DNA of 64,000 nt. Source: Pseudomonadota bacterium (GTDB lineage: Bacteria; Pseudomonadota; Gammaproteobacteria; Steroidobacterales; Steroidobacteraceae). Below, piece by piece: positions 35,752 to 44,338 of this stretch. The DNA lies in assembly GCA_018240525.1 (NCBI GenBank), contig JAFEFN010000003.1, forward strand, positions 124,001-188,000, given 5' to 3'. The notes under the pieces are model-generated. The model was not told the DNA's origin and ran no database searches. It saw nothing but the letters and a program-made list of their open reading frames with translations. A program made the translations under genes and the position numbers. Each line of letters opens with the position of its first letter. Position 1 is the first letter of the stretch.

Positions 35752-36183
35752 ATGGCTTGGTGGGGTTGGATCATCGGCGGCGCGATCCTGTTCGGGGCCG
35801 AGCTGACCTTCGTCAACGCGCAGTTCTACCTCGTCTTCGTCGGCGCCGCGGCCCTGCTCGTCGGCGCCCTGAGCGCGGCCAGCCCCGTGCCTTCGTGGGC
35901 TCAATGGGGGCTGTTCGCGCTGCTCTCGATCGTGCTGATGGTGGCCTTCCGCGCCCGGCTCTACGACAAGTTCCACCGCGAGCTGCCGCCGGTGAGGACC
36001 GGGCCCGAGGGCAGCGTGCTGACGCTGGCGACCGCCCTGCGCCCCGGTGAGTCCTGCCAGGCCGAATACCGCGGCACCACCTGGACGGTGCGCAATGACA
36101 GCGCCCAGCCGATTGCCGCCGGGGCGCGTGCGCACGTGGTGCGCGTCAACGACCTCACCCTCCTGGTCGAACCGGCTCCCTAA
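35752..36183 (+). CDS. NfeD-like membrane protein
   Basis: A 143-residue NfeD-family protein: two or three N-terminal membrane helices (WWGWIIGGAILFGAELTFVN, FYLVFVGAAALLVGALSA, WGLFALLSIVLMVAF) and a C-terminal OB-fold (about 80-143). NfeD proteins pair with stomatin-like SPFH proteins in membrane microdomains; the stomatin gene follows after 15 bp. It is housekeeping rather than catabolic. Alternative upstream starts exist from 35650 but lack family similarity. Confidence 0.88.
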   Translation: MAWWGWIIGGAILFGAELTFVNAQFYLVFVGAAALLVGALSAASPVPSWAQWGLFALLSIVLMVAFRARLYDKFHRELPPVRTGPEGSVLTLATALRPGESCQAEYRGTTWTVRNDSAQPIAAGARAHVVRVNDLTLLVEPAP

Positions 36184-36198
36184 TCCGCGAAAGACATC

Positions 36199-37152
36199 AT
36201 GTACACCTCCTACGCCTTCGTCGTGCTGGCCATCATTGCCGTCGTGCTGGTGTGGCGCACGGCCACCGTGGTGCCCCAGCAGAGCGCCTACGTCGTCGAG
36301 AACCTCGGCCGCTACAGCCGAACGCTGTCGGCCGGCTTCCACATCCTCGTCCCCTTCATCGAGCGCATCGCCTACCGGCACAGCCTGAAGGAACAGGCCA
36401 ACGACGTCGCCGAGCAGATCTGCATCACGCGCGACAACGTGCAGGTGGCGGTCGATGCGATCCTCTACCTGCAGGTGCTGGACCCGCACCTCGCCTCCTA
36501 CGGCATTACCGACTACGGCTTCGCCATCGGCCAGCTGGCGCAGACGACCCTGCGCAGCGAGATCGGCAAGATCGAGCTGGACCGCACCTTCGAGGCGCGT
36601 GCCACGATCAACGCCAACATCGTCTCGGAGCTCGACAAGGCCTCCGGCGCCTGGGGCGTGAAGGTCATGCGCTACGAGATCAAGAACATCTCCCCTCCCA
36701 AGGACATCCTCTCGGCGATGGAGAAGCAGATGCGCGCCGAGCGCGAGAAACGCGCGGTGGTGCTCACCTCCGAGGGCGAGCGCGATGCCAAGATCAACGA
36801 GGCGGAGGGCGACAAGCAGCGCGTCATCAAGGCTTCCGAGGCCAGCAAGCAGCAGCAGATCAACGAGGCCGACGGCCAGGCGGCGGCGATCCTCGCCGTC
36901 GCCACCGCCACGGCGGCCGGCCTGCGCCAGGTGGGCAGTGCCCTGACCGACCGCGGCGGCCTCGAAGCCATGCAGCTGCGTATCGGCGAGGAGTACATGC
37001 GCCAGTTCGGCAAGCTCGCGAAGGAAAGCACGACCCTCGTCATCCCCGGGCAGCTGTCGGACCTCGCCTCCATGGTGTCGATGGCCACCAGCATCATCCG
37101 CAAGCCCGAGGGCGCGGCGACCCCTGGCGCCGCGCCGTCGTCGCGCAGCTGA
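36199..37152 (+). CDS. Stomatin/SPFH-domain membrane protein (QmcA-like)
   Basis: A 317-residue protein with an N-terminal membrane anchor (YAFVVLAIIAVVLVWRT), an SPFH domain (about 25-190; QQSAYVVENLGRYSRTL, YRHSLKEQ), a coiled coil rich in Glu/Lys/Ala (about 175-235; EKQMRAEREKRAVVLTSEGE) and a C-terminal region. It forms cages in the inner membrane and partners the NfeD-like protein. The pair is conserved across bacteria. Confidence 0.9.
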   Translation: MYTSYAFVVLAIIAVVLVWRTATVVPQQSAYVVENLGRYSRTLSAGFHILVPFIERIAYRHSLKEQANDVAEQICITRDNVQVAVDAILYLQVLDPHLASYGITDYGFAIGQLAQTTLRSEIGKIELDRTFEARATINANIVSELDKASGAWGVKVMRYEIKNISPPKDILSAMEKQMRAEREKRAVVLTSEGERDAKINEAEGDKQRVIKASEASKQQQINEADGQAAAILAVATATAAGLRQVGSALTDRGGLEAMQLRIGEEYMRQFGKLAKESTTLVIPGQLSDLASMVSMATSIIRKPEGAATPGAAPSSRS

Positions 37153-37321
37153 GTCGGCCGCGCGCTTCGCCCCGGATGCCCGCCCCGGGAGGGTCCCTCG
37201 TTCGGACGAGGTACGCGCGGCGCGCGCAGGCGAGCATGGCGTGTCGATCCTGGGCGACTGCCGGCGCACGACGGCGCAGGTGCATCGACCACGCGCTTTT
37301 TTTCCAAGGACACACCGACCA
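37153..37321. promoter_or_regulatory. Intergenic region before the cytochrome-PQQ dehydrogenase
   Basis: 169 bases. It contains the second copy of the 18-bp hairpin (37194-37211), a GC-rich run (37213-37230) and a CTTTTTTTCC run at about 37297-37306. The T-run lies after a weak GCGC-flanked pairing; I do not rate it a reliable terminator. Confidence 0.4.
37194..37211. repeat. 18-bp hairpin element, copy 2
   Basis: TCCCTCGTTCGGACGAGG with a 6-bp stem (37196-37201 and 37206-37211). One base different from 30701-30718. It lies 111 bp before the PQQ-cytochrome gene start. Confidence 0.7.
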
Positions 37322-39157
37322 ATGAAGATGGGCGTCTCCCTCCTCCTGCCGCTGCTTGCCGTGCTCATGTCCTGCGCTGCGGCCGCGGAACCGCCGGCGG
37401 CGACGGCAGATCCCGCTGCCCAGGGAGCCGCCATCTGGGCCGAGCGCTGCTCGGCCTGCCATGACCACGCCCAGGACCGCATCCCGCCGAAGGTGCTGAT
37501 CGCGACGACGCGGGCACCCGAGGACATCATCGACACCCTCACGCTGGGCGTGATGCGCCCGCAGGCCGCCGGCCTGACCGACGAGCAGATCCGCAGCATC
37601 GCGGTCTACCTGACCAGCAAGCAGCCCGCGCCGCGCGCCGCCCCGGACGCCAACCTCTGCAAGACACCCGCCAACCCGCAGCTGACGCCGCACGACTGGC
37701 GCAGCTGGGGGAACGACCTCACCAGCTCGCGCTACCAGCCCGACGGCGGCCTGAGCGCCGCACAGGTGCCGCACCTGAAGCTGCGCTGGACGTTCGCCTT
37801 CCCGGGACGCGCCGCCTTCGGCCAGCCGGCCGTGGTGGGCGACATGGTGATCGCCGGCGGCACCGGTGCGCGCGTCTTCGCGCTGAACGCCGACACGGGC
37901 TGCACCTACTGGAGCTACTACGCCGGCGCGCTGGTGCGCACGGGCATCCTCATCGGCAAGCTGGCCGCGACGCAATCCGCCGATCACCGGGCGCACATCG
38001 CCGCCTGGTTCGGCGATGACAAGGGCATCCTGCACGCCGTCGATGCACGCGATGGCAGGCAGCTGTGGACGCAGCGCCTGGACAACCACCCGATCGCCCG
38101 CCTGGTGGGCACCCCGCAGCTGTACTCCGGGGTGCTCTACACCGGCGTGAGCTCATTCGAGGAAGTGGCCGCTGCGGATCCGAAATACCGCTGCTGCACC
38201 TTCCGCGGCAGCCTGGTCGCCGTCACCGCCGGAACCGGCAAGATCCTGTGGCAGTCGTACACCATCCGCCGCCCGGCGAGCACCGCCAAGGCCGCCAGCG
38301 GCAAGGAGATCACCGGTCCTGCCGGTGGCTCGATCTTCTCGGCGCCGACCATCGATGCGAAACGCAACCTCATCTACGTGGGCACCGGCGACTCCTACAC
38401 CAACGTGGAGACCGACTCGACCGACGCGATCCTCGCGCTGCGTCGCTCGGACGGGAAGCGCATGTGGACGCGCCAGGTGCTGAAGAACGATGACTGGATC
38501 TTCCTCTGCAAGGGCGAGGCCGCCGGCAACTGCCCCGCCCCGCTGGGGCCGGACTTCGACTTCTCCAGCTCGCCGATGCTCATGCACATGCCCGGCGGCC
38601 GCGAGCTGTTGGTCGCCGGCGCCAAGTCCGGCACGGCCTTCGGCTTCGACGCCCTCGCCCACGGCGACATCCTCTGGCAGCGCTCGCTGGCGGTGGGCAC
38701 CAACAACGGCGCGATCCTCTGGGGTCCGGCCAACGATGGCGTGCGCGCCTACTTCGCGACCTCCGAGTACAGCATCGAGCAGCAGAAGGGCCCGGGAGTG
38801 CTCTACGCGCTCAACCCGCTCAACGGCGAGATCCTGTGGCAGACGCCGACCCCGGAGAGTCCGTGTGCCTGGGGCACGCAGAACTGTGCGCATGCGCTCC
38901 TGGCCGGCGTGTCCATGCTGCCCGGGGTCGTATTCGCCGGTGCGATGGACGGGCACGAGCGGGCCTACGAGGCGGCCAGCGGCAGGATCATCTGGGACTT
39001 CGACACGGGGGCGAGCTTCGACACCGCCAACGGCGGCAAGGGCTACGGTGGAGCCATCGACTACGGTGGCCAGGTGATCGCCCACGGCATGCTGTTCGTC
39101 ATCTCCGGCTCCATGCGCCAGCCGGGCAACCTGCTGCTCGCCTTCGCGCCCGAGTGA
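37322..39157 (+). CDS. Cytochrome c-PQQ fusion dehydrogenase (polyvinyl-alcohol-dehydrogenase-like)
   Basis: A 611-residue periplasmic quinohaemoprotein. A signal peptide (MGVSLLLPLLAVLMSCAAAAE) precedes a haem c site Cys43-Ser-Ala-Cys46-His47, which comes before the beta-propeller. PVA dehydrogenase has this order, whereas alcohol dehydrogenases of type II carry the haem at the C-terminus. A vicinal disulfide candidate is YRCCTF, and the blades include WTFAFPGRAAFGQPAVVGD and GGSIFSAPTIDAKRNLIYVGTGDSY. It would oxidise a secondary alcohol and pass electrons to a soluble cytochrome. ATG 37322 gives the signal peptide; earlier in-frame starts do not. Confidence 0.86.
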   Translation: MKMGVSLLLPLLAVLMSCAAAAEPPAATADPAAQGAAIWAERCSACHDHAQDRIPPKVLIATTRAPEDIIDTLTLGVMRPQAAGLTDEQIRSIAVYLTSKQPAPRAAPDANLCKTPANPQLTPHDWRSWGNDLTSSRYQPDGGLSAAQVPHLKLRWTFAFPGRAAFGQPAVVGDMVIAGGTGARVFALNADTGCTYWSYYAGALVRTGILIGKLAATQSADHRAHIAAWFGDDKGILHAVDARDGRQLWTQRLDNHPIARLVGTPQLYSGVLYTGVSSFEEVAAADPKYRCCTFRGSLVAVTAGTGKILWQSYTIRRPASTAKAASGKEITGPAGGSIFSAPTIDAKRNLIYVGTGDSYTNVETDSTDAILALRRSDGKRMWTRQVLKNDDWIFLCKGEAAGNCPAPLGPDFDFSSSPMLMHMPGGRELLVAGAKSGTAFGFDALAHGDILWQRSLAVGTNNGAILWGPANDGVRAYFATSEYSIEQQKGPGVLYALNPLNGEILWQTPTPESPCAWGTQNCAHALLAGVSMLPGVVFAGAMDGHERAYEAASGRIIWDFDTGASFDTANGGKGYGGAIDYGGQVIAHGMLFVISGSMRQPGNLLLAFAPE

Positions 39158-39240
39158 GCGCAGCGATTTGAGGATCGCGAGGACTCGGGCCACAATCGAA
39201 AACGCCCCGAAAACCCGTCTCATTCATACGGACTAAAGCC

Positions 39241-40974
39241 ATGGACCCCAGCCATCCACTGTGGGCATCGCCCGTCGAAGCACCGCTGGTGATCGATGAC
39301 GTCGAGGCGCAACGCTGGGACGATGCGGCCGACCTCATCGTCGTGGGCCTGGGAGGCGCGGGCGTCGCGGCCGCCCTGGAGGCCGCCGAGCGCGGCGTGA
39401 ATGTCATCGCCTTCGACCGCTACGAGGGGGGTGGCTCCTCGGCGGCCAACGGCGGGGTCTACTACGCCGGCGGCGGTACCAGGGCGCAGCGCGAGGCCGG
39501 CGAGAGCGACACCACCGAGGAAATGTACAAGTACCTGGCGATCGAGACCGCAGGGGTGGTCTCGGATGCGACGCTGCGCAGGTTCTGCGAAGACTCGGTG
39601 CCGACCTTCGACTGGCTGCTGGCGCACGGGGCGCTGCTCAACGGCACCGGCGTCTTCAGGAAGAAGGTGTCCTACCCGCCGCTGCGCTACCACCTCTACC
39701 ACCCGGACAACTCGCTGGTTTCCTCGTACGCGGCCCGCGCTAAGCCGGCCGCGCGCGGGCACCGCACCGCGGTCTACAACAAGGGCAAGGCCTGGGGACT
39801 GGGCTGGGGCATCTGGAAGCCGCTGGCGGCGGCGGCCGTGAAGGCCGGCGTGCGCTTCGACAAGTACACCGAGGTGCGCCAGCTGGTGCTCGACCGGCAC
39901 GGCGCGGTGGTCGGCGTGAAGGCCCTGTCGATCCCGGCCGGCAGTGCGGCTGCGCGCCGCTTCGCCCGCTACATCCGCAATGCCAACTGGCTGCTCGGGC
40001 TGCTGCCGCCGGTCATCCCGCTGGCCGCCGTCACGATCGGCCTGGCGCGGCGCTACCTCGCCGCAGCCGGTCGCATCGAGGCCGAGCAGCGCGTCACGCG
40101 CTTTGTGCGCGCGCGGCGCGGCGTGGTCTTAAGCGCCGGGGGCTTCATCCTCAACTCCCCGATGGTCGAGCACTACGCACCGCTGTACCGCCGCGGGCTG
40201 CCCAACGGCACCCTGGGCGACACCGGCAGCGGCATCCGCCTGGGGCAAAGTGCCGGCGGCGCGGTGGGCATGATGGACCGCGTCACCGGCTGGTGCATGA
40301 TCAATCCCCCGTCCGCCTGGCCGCGCGGAATGGTCGTCAACAAGCGCGGCGAACGCATCATCCACGAGGGCGTGTACGGCTCGACGCTCGGCGATGCGGT
40401 CGCGCACAGCCCCGAGGGCAGCGCGTACCTGATCCTGGACGAGGCGCTCTACCGCGAGAGCCGCCGGCAGATCGGCCGCGGCGCGGACGTGGTGAAGTAC
40501 CAGCGCCAGGTGGCGCGCCTGAACCTCATGATGAACCGCAAGACCGCCGCCACGCCCGAGGCGCTGGCGCAGGCACTGGGCATCGATGCGGCCGGGCTGA
40601 AGAAAAGCGTGGAGGCCTACAACCGCGCCGCGCGCGGGGAGATCCCGGACGTGGTGGGCAAGGCACCCGAGGAGATGAGCGCCCTCACCGCCCCGCCCTA
40701 CCATGCCATCGACATCTCCGTGCACAGCCGGTACTTCCCGATGCCCATGCTCACCCTCGGGGGGCTCAAGGTCGACGAGGACAGTGGCATGGTGCTGCGC
40801 GAGGATGGCAGCGCCATCCCCGGCCTGTACGCGGCCGGGCGCACCGCCGTCGGCATCTGCTCGAACGTCTACGTCAGCGGCCTGGCCTACGCGGACTGCA
40901 TCTTCTCCGGCCGGCGCGTGGGGCGCAGCGTGGCGGGCGCGAGCGTCCTCGCCCCGCTGGCCCGCACCGCCTGA
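39241..40974 (+). CDS. FAD-binding flavoprotein of the KstD/fumarate-reductase family
   Basis: A 577-residue flavoprotein. The FAD motif GLGGAGVAAALEAAERG is followed by GSSAANGGVYYAGGGT; the C-terminal FAD region is SAIPGLYAAGRTAVGICSN. KstD enzymes end in a TYPGxG segment; this protein instead has VYVSGLAYADC, so it is a relative and not a certain delta1-dehydrogenase. A steroid or other cyclic substrate is plausible. First of a plus-strand unit with VOC and two SnoaL-like genes, probably also the Rieske gene. Confidence 0.8.
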   Translation: MDPSHPLWASPVEAPLVIDDVEAQRWDDAADLIVVGLGGAGVAAALEAAERGVNVIAFDRYEGGGSSAANGGVYYAGGGTRAQREAGESDTTEEMYKYLAIETAGVVSDATLRRFCEDSVPTFDWLLAHGALLNGTGVFRKKVSYPPLRYHLYHPDNSLVSSYAARAKPAARGHRTAVYNKGKAWGLGWGIWKPLAAAAVKAGVRFDKYTEVRQLVLDRHGAVVGVKALSIPAGSAAARRFARYIRNANWLLGLLPPVIPLAAVTIGLARRYLAAAGRIEAEQRVTRFVRARRGVVLSAGGFILNSPMVEHYAPLYRRGLPNGTLGDTGSGIRLGQSAGGAVGMMDRVTGWCMINPPSAWPRGMVVNKRGERIIHEGVYGSTLGDAVAHSPEGSAYLILDEALYRESRRQIGRGADVVKYQRQVARLNLMMNRKTAATPEALAQALGIDAAGLKKSVEAYNRAARGEIPDVVGKAPEEMSALTAPPYHAIDISVHSRYFPMPMLTLGGLKVDEDSGMVLREDGSAIPGLYAAGRTAVGICSNVYVSGLAYADCIFSGRRVGRSVAGASVLAPLARTA

Positions 40975-40992
40975 CTCCCAAACGAGGCTTCC

Positions 40993-41472
40993 ATGAACGC
41001 CAAAGCAACGCTTGCCACCCTCGGGCTGCCGCCGATCGCGCAGCTCGGCTTCGTGGTGCGCGACATCGAGGAATCGATGGCCAAGTACGACCGCCTGTAC
41101 GGGCCCTGGCAGCAGATCGACGGCTCGGTGCCGGCGGCCACCTACCGCGGCCGCAGCGCCGATGCCACGCTCAAGGTGGCCATCGGCCACAGCGGCCCGC
41201 TGGAGATCGAACTCATCCAGTGGATGGCCGGGGACAGCCCGCACCGCGAGTTCATCGAGCGCGGCCGCGAGGGCATGCACCACGTGCAGTACCGCGTCGA
41301 GGACGCCGATGGCTGGATCCGCCGCATCGCTGCCTTGGGCTACGCGCCCATCTGGTACAAGCGCTGGTGCGCGGACACGACGTTCGCGTATCTCGAGCGC
41401 GCGGGCGATCCCTTGATCGTGGAATTCCTGGAGATGCCTCCCGGTGGCCCGGGCACGAGGCTGCCCGGATGA
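40993..41472 (+). CDS. VOC (glyoxalase-fold) protein
   Basis: A 159-residue vicinal-oxygen-chelate protein with two short repeats: IAQLGFVVRDIEESMAKYDRLYGPW and EGMHHVQYRVEDADGWI. Metal-ligand-like residues (His, Glu) are visible (HHVQ, IVEFLEMP) but the reaction is not. Similar proteins are annotated methylmalonyl-CoA epimerase or lactoylglutathione lyase. The stop overlaps the first SnoaL-like gene (ATGA), so a shared reaction is likely. Confidence 0.8.
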   Translation: MNAKATLATLGLPPIAQLGFVVRDIEESMAKYDRLYGPWQQIDGSVPAATYRGRSADATLKVAIGHSGPLEIELIQWMAGDSPHREFIERGREGMHHVQYRVEDADGWIRRIAALGYAPIWYKRWCADTTFAYLERAGDPLIVEFLEMPPGGPGTRLPG

Positions 41473-41942
41473 GCCTGCAGGCGCTGTCGGACCAGTTCGA
41501 GATCCGCGACATGATCGTGCGCTACGCCAATGCGCTCGATTCACGGCGCTTCGACTGGCTGGATGATATCTTCACGCCGGACGCCTACATCGACTACCGC
41601 CCGACCGGCGGCATCGACGGCAGCTACGCTGCGATCCGCGAGTGGCTGCCGCCGGCGACCGGGGCCTTCCCGCACATGTGCCACCTGGTCGGCAACATCG
41701 CGGTCACGGTCGATGGCGACCGGGCCAGCGCCCGCACGCTGTGCCTGAACCCGGTCGAGGTGCCCGCCCCCGCCGGAGGCAGCCAGGTGATGTTCCTCGC
41801 CATGTGGTACGCGGACGAGCTCATCCGCACCCCGGCCGGCTGGCGCATGACGCGCCGCGTGCAGGAGAGCTGCGTGCAGCACAACGTGCCGACCCACCTG
41901 TCGCAGATGCCCGGCAACCAACCCAAGAGCCGCCAAGCCTGA
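41469..41942 (+). CDS. SnoaL-like NTF2-fold protein (tandem copy 1)
   Basis: A 157-residue NTF2-fold protein. It begins FEIRDMIVRYANALDSRRFDWLDDIF and shares most conserved positions with the next gene (YIDYR, HLVGNIAVTV, ARTLCLNP). SnoaL-like proteins include cyclases, isomerases and dehydratases; no function is assigned. It is coupled to the VOC gene and precedes its own duplicate by 10 bp. Confidence 0.82.
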   Translation: MSLQALSDQFEIRDMIVRYANALDSRRFDWLDDIFTPDAYIDYRPTGGIDGSYAAIREWLPPATGAFPHMCHLVGNIAVTVDGDRASARTLCLNPVEVPAPAGGSQVMFLAMWYADELIRTPAGWRMTRRVQESCVQHNVPTHLSQMPGNQPKSRQA

Positions 41943-41952
41943 AGGATCCGCA

Positions 41953-42405
41953 ATGCTCAGCCTGCAGCAACTGTCCGACCGCGTCGAACTCGAGCAGCTG
42001 TCGATTCGCTACGCCAACGCCATCGACTCGAAGAACTGGGACGAGCTGGACCAGGTGTTCACCGCCGATGCCTACATCGACTACCGCAAGCTCGGCGGCA
42101 TCGACGGCCGCTACCCACAGATCAAGAAGTGGCTCGCGGAGGTGCTGCCGAACTTCCCGAACTACTGCCACCTGGTGGGCAACATCGCGGTCACCGTCAC
42201 GGGCGACACCGCCACCGGCCGCACGCTGTGCATCAACCCGATGGACACCAAGCTGCCCTCCGGGGGCTCCCAGGTGATGTGGCTGGGGCTGTGGTACAAC
42301 GACAAGTACGCGCGCACGGCCGCCGGCTGGCGCATGACCGAGCGCGTCGAGCAGGGGTGCTTCCAGCACAACGTGCCGGCCCACATGGCCATTCCGAGCG
42401 CTTAG
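41953..42405 (+). CDS. SnoaL-like NTF2-fold protein (tandem copy 2)
   Basis: A 150-residue paralogue of the preceding gene: LSIRYANAIDSKNWDELDQVF, YIDYRKLGGIDGRY, HLVGNIAVTVTGD, GRTLCINP, GWRMTERVEQGCFQHNVP. The two products probably form a homo- or heterodimer. A 118-bp region then separates it from the Rieske gene. Confidence 0.82.
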   Translation: MLSLQQLSDRVELEQLSIRYANAIDSKNWDELDQVFTADAYIDYRKLGGIDGRYPQIKKWLAEVLPNFPNYCHLVGNIAVTVTGDTATGRTLCINPMDTKLPSGGSQVMWLGLWYNDKYARTAAGWRMTERVEQGCFQHNVPAHMAIPSA

Positions 42406-42523
42406 CCCTACCGTTTCCGGGACCTGAGCAGGCCGCAGCCGTCCGAATGGAGTAAGAGATTCAGTCGGTTGCGCGACTATCCTGTACCCATGGCGTTCCG
42501 GGTAGAACCCAGGAGTGACTGAG
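42406..42523. promoter_or_regulatory. Intergenic region before the second Rieske gene
   Basis: 118 bases with an inverted repeat TACCC-N10-GGGTA (about 42485-42505). AGGAG at 42511-42515 is eight bases before ATG 42524. A CTATCC box near 42476 may be a -10. Confidence 0.4.
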
Positions 42524-43615
42524 ATGGCATTGACCAAGGACTACGGGCTCGGCGAATACACCTTCCCGCGCGGCTGGTTCATGATCGCCGAGGCGAGCGA
42601 GGTGAAGGACAAGGTCCTGCCGGTGCGCTTCTTCGGGCAGGAGTTCGCCCTGTACCGCGGCAAGGCCAGCGGCAAGGTCGTCCTGCTGGATGCCTACTGC
42701 CCGCACATGGGCACGAACATGGCGCGCAACGAGTCCTCCTACGTCGTGCGCGACGGCCAGATCGAGGGGGACTCGATCCGCTGCCCCTACCACGCCTGGC
42801 GCTTCGGCCCGGACGGCAAGTGCAACGACATCCCCTACAGCAAGGCGCCGATCCCCAAGGCTGCCTGTGTGCGCAGCTGGCCGGTGGTGGAGAGCCTCAA
42901 CGCGATCTTCGTCTGGTACGACGCCGAGGGCGGCGAGCCGGAGTGGGAGGCCCCCTCGCTGAAGGAGTGGGACGACCCGCAGTGGATCCGCTGGAAGTTC
43001 GACCACCTGGGCACGCTGGCCTGCCATGGCCAGGAGGTCATCGACAACATCGCCGACTGCTCGCACCTGAACCCGGTGCACGGCTCCTCGGTGTCCTACT
43101 ACCGCAACGAGTTCAACGGGCACCTGGCCACCCAGCTGCAGGGCGGCGGCCACCGCACGCTGGTGACCCCGGACGGGGTGAGCCCGATCCTCACCACCGA
43201 CACCACCTACCACGGACCGGGCTTCCTGCTCTCCAAGATGATGGGCATGGGGGAGTCGATCATCTTCATCGGCCACACCATGGTCGATGACGGGATCATC
43301 AAGGTCTGGCACGCCCTGCTGGTGAAGTCCCGGCACGAGCGCCCGACCGAGCAGGACGTCATCGAGGCGGCCGCCTACCAGGAGGCCAGCAGGCTGGCCT
43401 TCGCCCAGGACTTCGACGTCTGGGCCAACAAGCGCGCCGCGATCCAGATCCTGCAGGTGCCCGGCGACGGGCCGTTCCACAAGTCGCGCATCTGGTACCG
43501 GCAGTTCTACAACCCGCGCGCCCGCAAGCAGGAATTTCTCAAGCAGGTCGAGGGCGTCCAGCATCGCGTCGCCGGCATGCCCGGCCGGCTGGAAGAGGCC
43601 GACACCGCAGCCTAG
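42524..43615 (+). CDS. Rieske non-haem iron oxygenase, KshA-like (second copy)
   Basis: A 363-residue terminal oxygenase. Rieske ligands are Cys59, His61, Cys87, His90 (CPHMGTN, CPYHAW). The catalytic iron site is Asn175-Asp178-His181-His186 (DNIADCSHLNPVH), the spacing of 3-ketosteroid 9alpha-hydroxylase, and positions 181/186 coincide with those of M. tuberculosis KshA as I recall them. ATG 42524 with AGGAG eight bases upstream is preferred to GTG 42515. It follows the flavoprotein-VOC-SnoaL unit and is the stronger KshA candidate of the two. No reductase gene is nearby. Confidence 0.87.
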   Translation: MALTKDYGLGEYTFPRGWFMIAEASEVKDKVLPVRFFGQEFALYRGKASGKVVLLDAYCPHMGTNMARNESSYVVRDGQIEGDSIRCPYHAWRFGPDGKCNDIPYSKAPIPKAACVRSWPVVESLNAIFVWYDAEGGEPEWEAPSLKEWDDPQWIRWKFDHLGTLACHGQEVIDNIADCSHLNPVHGSSVSYYRNEFNGHLATQLQGGGHRTLVTPDGVSPILTTDTTYHGPGFLLSKMMGMGESIIFIGHTMVDDGIIKVWHALLVKSRHERPTEQDVIEAAAYQEASRLAFAQDFDVWANKRAAIQILQVPGDGPFHKSRIWYRQFYNPRARKQEFLKQVEGVQHRVAGMPGRLEEADTAA

Positions 43616-43632
43616 CCGTCCTGCGTTCGCGG

Positions 43633-43655
43633 CAATGCCCAGGCGTTAGGCATTG
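43633..43655. terminator. Inverted repeat between convergent genes (possible bidirectional terminator)
   Basis: CAATGCC and GGCATTG around nine bases, between the Rieske stop and the lipoprotein stop. There is no T-run, so termination is unproven. Confidence 0.4.
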
Positions 43656-43726
43656 TCGGAAGGCCCTAAGAATTCAGGCCATCCTGCCGGTTGGCTACCC
43701 GGGCCAGTCCCCCGGGGCGACGTCAG

Positions 43727-44155
43727 TCATTTAGCGCCACAGGTTCCGCGATCGACGTTGATTGTCCCAATTAGGGCACCTCGCAAATCGCGATACTCCA
43801 GAACAACAACGACGCCCTGGTCGATCAACGATCGCAAGTCAGGATTTGCGCAGCTGCCTTTCTTTACCGTCGGGGCCAGCACGGCTTCGAAAGTGCCAGT
43901 GCTGACCCCGTTCGCTTCGGGGTTCACGAGCGTATAGAGGACAGTCAGTCTCAGCCCCGGGCCGGCCTTCGCGCCATCCAGTCTGGTGTCAGGGTCGACT
44001 GCCGCCGGGGCGGCGCCGTTAGCTTGCGCAGCGATCTGTGCGATTCTGCTTTGCAGCGCCACCTCGGCGTTGAATTGCGCGGGATTCTTCGCCTCGCAGC
44101 CCAGCAAGGCGGCGCAGAGCATTGCAAGCGATCCCACACGCATTCCTGACTTCAC
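43727..44155 (-). CDS. Small lipoprotein of unknown function
   Basis: A 142-residue secreted lipoprotein. Signal peptide with lipobox LLGC (Cys20), then an Ala-rich helical stretch and a small beta domain ending GTINVDRGTCGAK. Two later cysteines (SCANPDL and GTCGAK) may form a disulfide. I do not recognise a family. It has less extreme GC than its neighbours and no obvious operon partner. Met5 is an alternative start. Confidence 0.7.
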   Translation of the reverse strand: MKSGMRVGSLAMLCAALLGCEAKNPAQFNAEVALQSRIAQIAAQANGAAPAAVDPDTRLDGAKAGPGLRLTVLYTLVNPEANGVSTGTFEAVLAPTVKKGSCANPDLRSLIDQGVVVVLEYRDLRGALIGTINVDRGTCGAK

Positions 44156-44338
44156 GCGAGACTACTCCGGTGCTGCTGCGCGAAACGCTCGGGGCATCCT
44201 AATGCGTGGCCCCCCGGAAGTCCCGGGAAGTTCGCAAGCGCGAACCTGGGTGTCCTTCCAGGCGAGGGCGGAGCACCGCTCACAGCCGGATCGTAGCAGC
44301 CACGCTTCCGCTAACTGGCCGTTCCACCCGCCTGCGTA
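44156..44338. other. Intergenic region, nothing clear
   Basis: 183 bases between the lipoprotein start and the stop of the SDR, both on the minus strand. No strong promoter, hairpin or repeat seen. Confidence 0.5.

Noticed and set aside
37297..37306. T-run as a terminator after the stomatin gene
   Set aside because: The pairing before it is weak (about three GC pairs), so no reliable hairpin.
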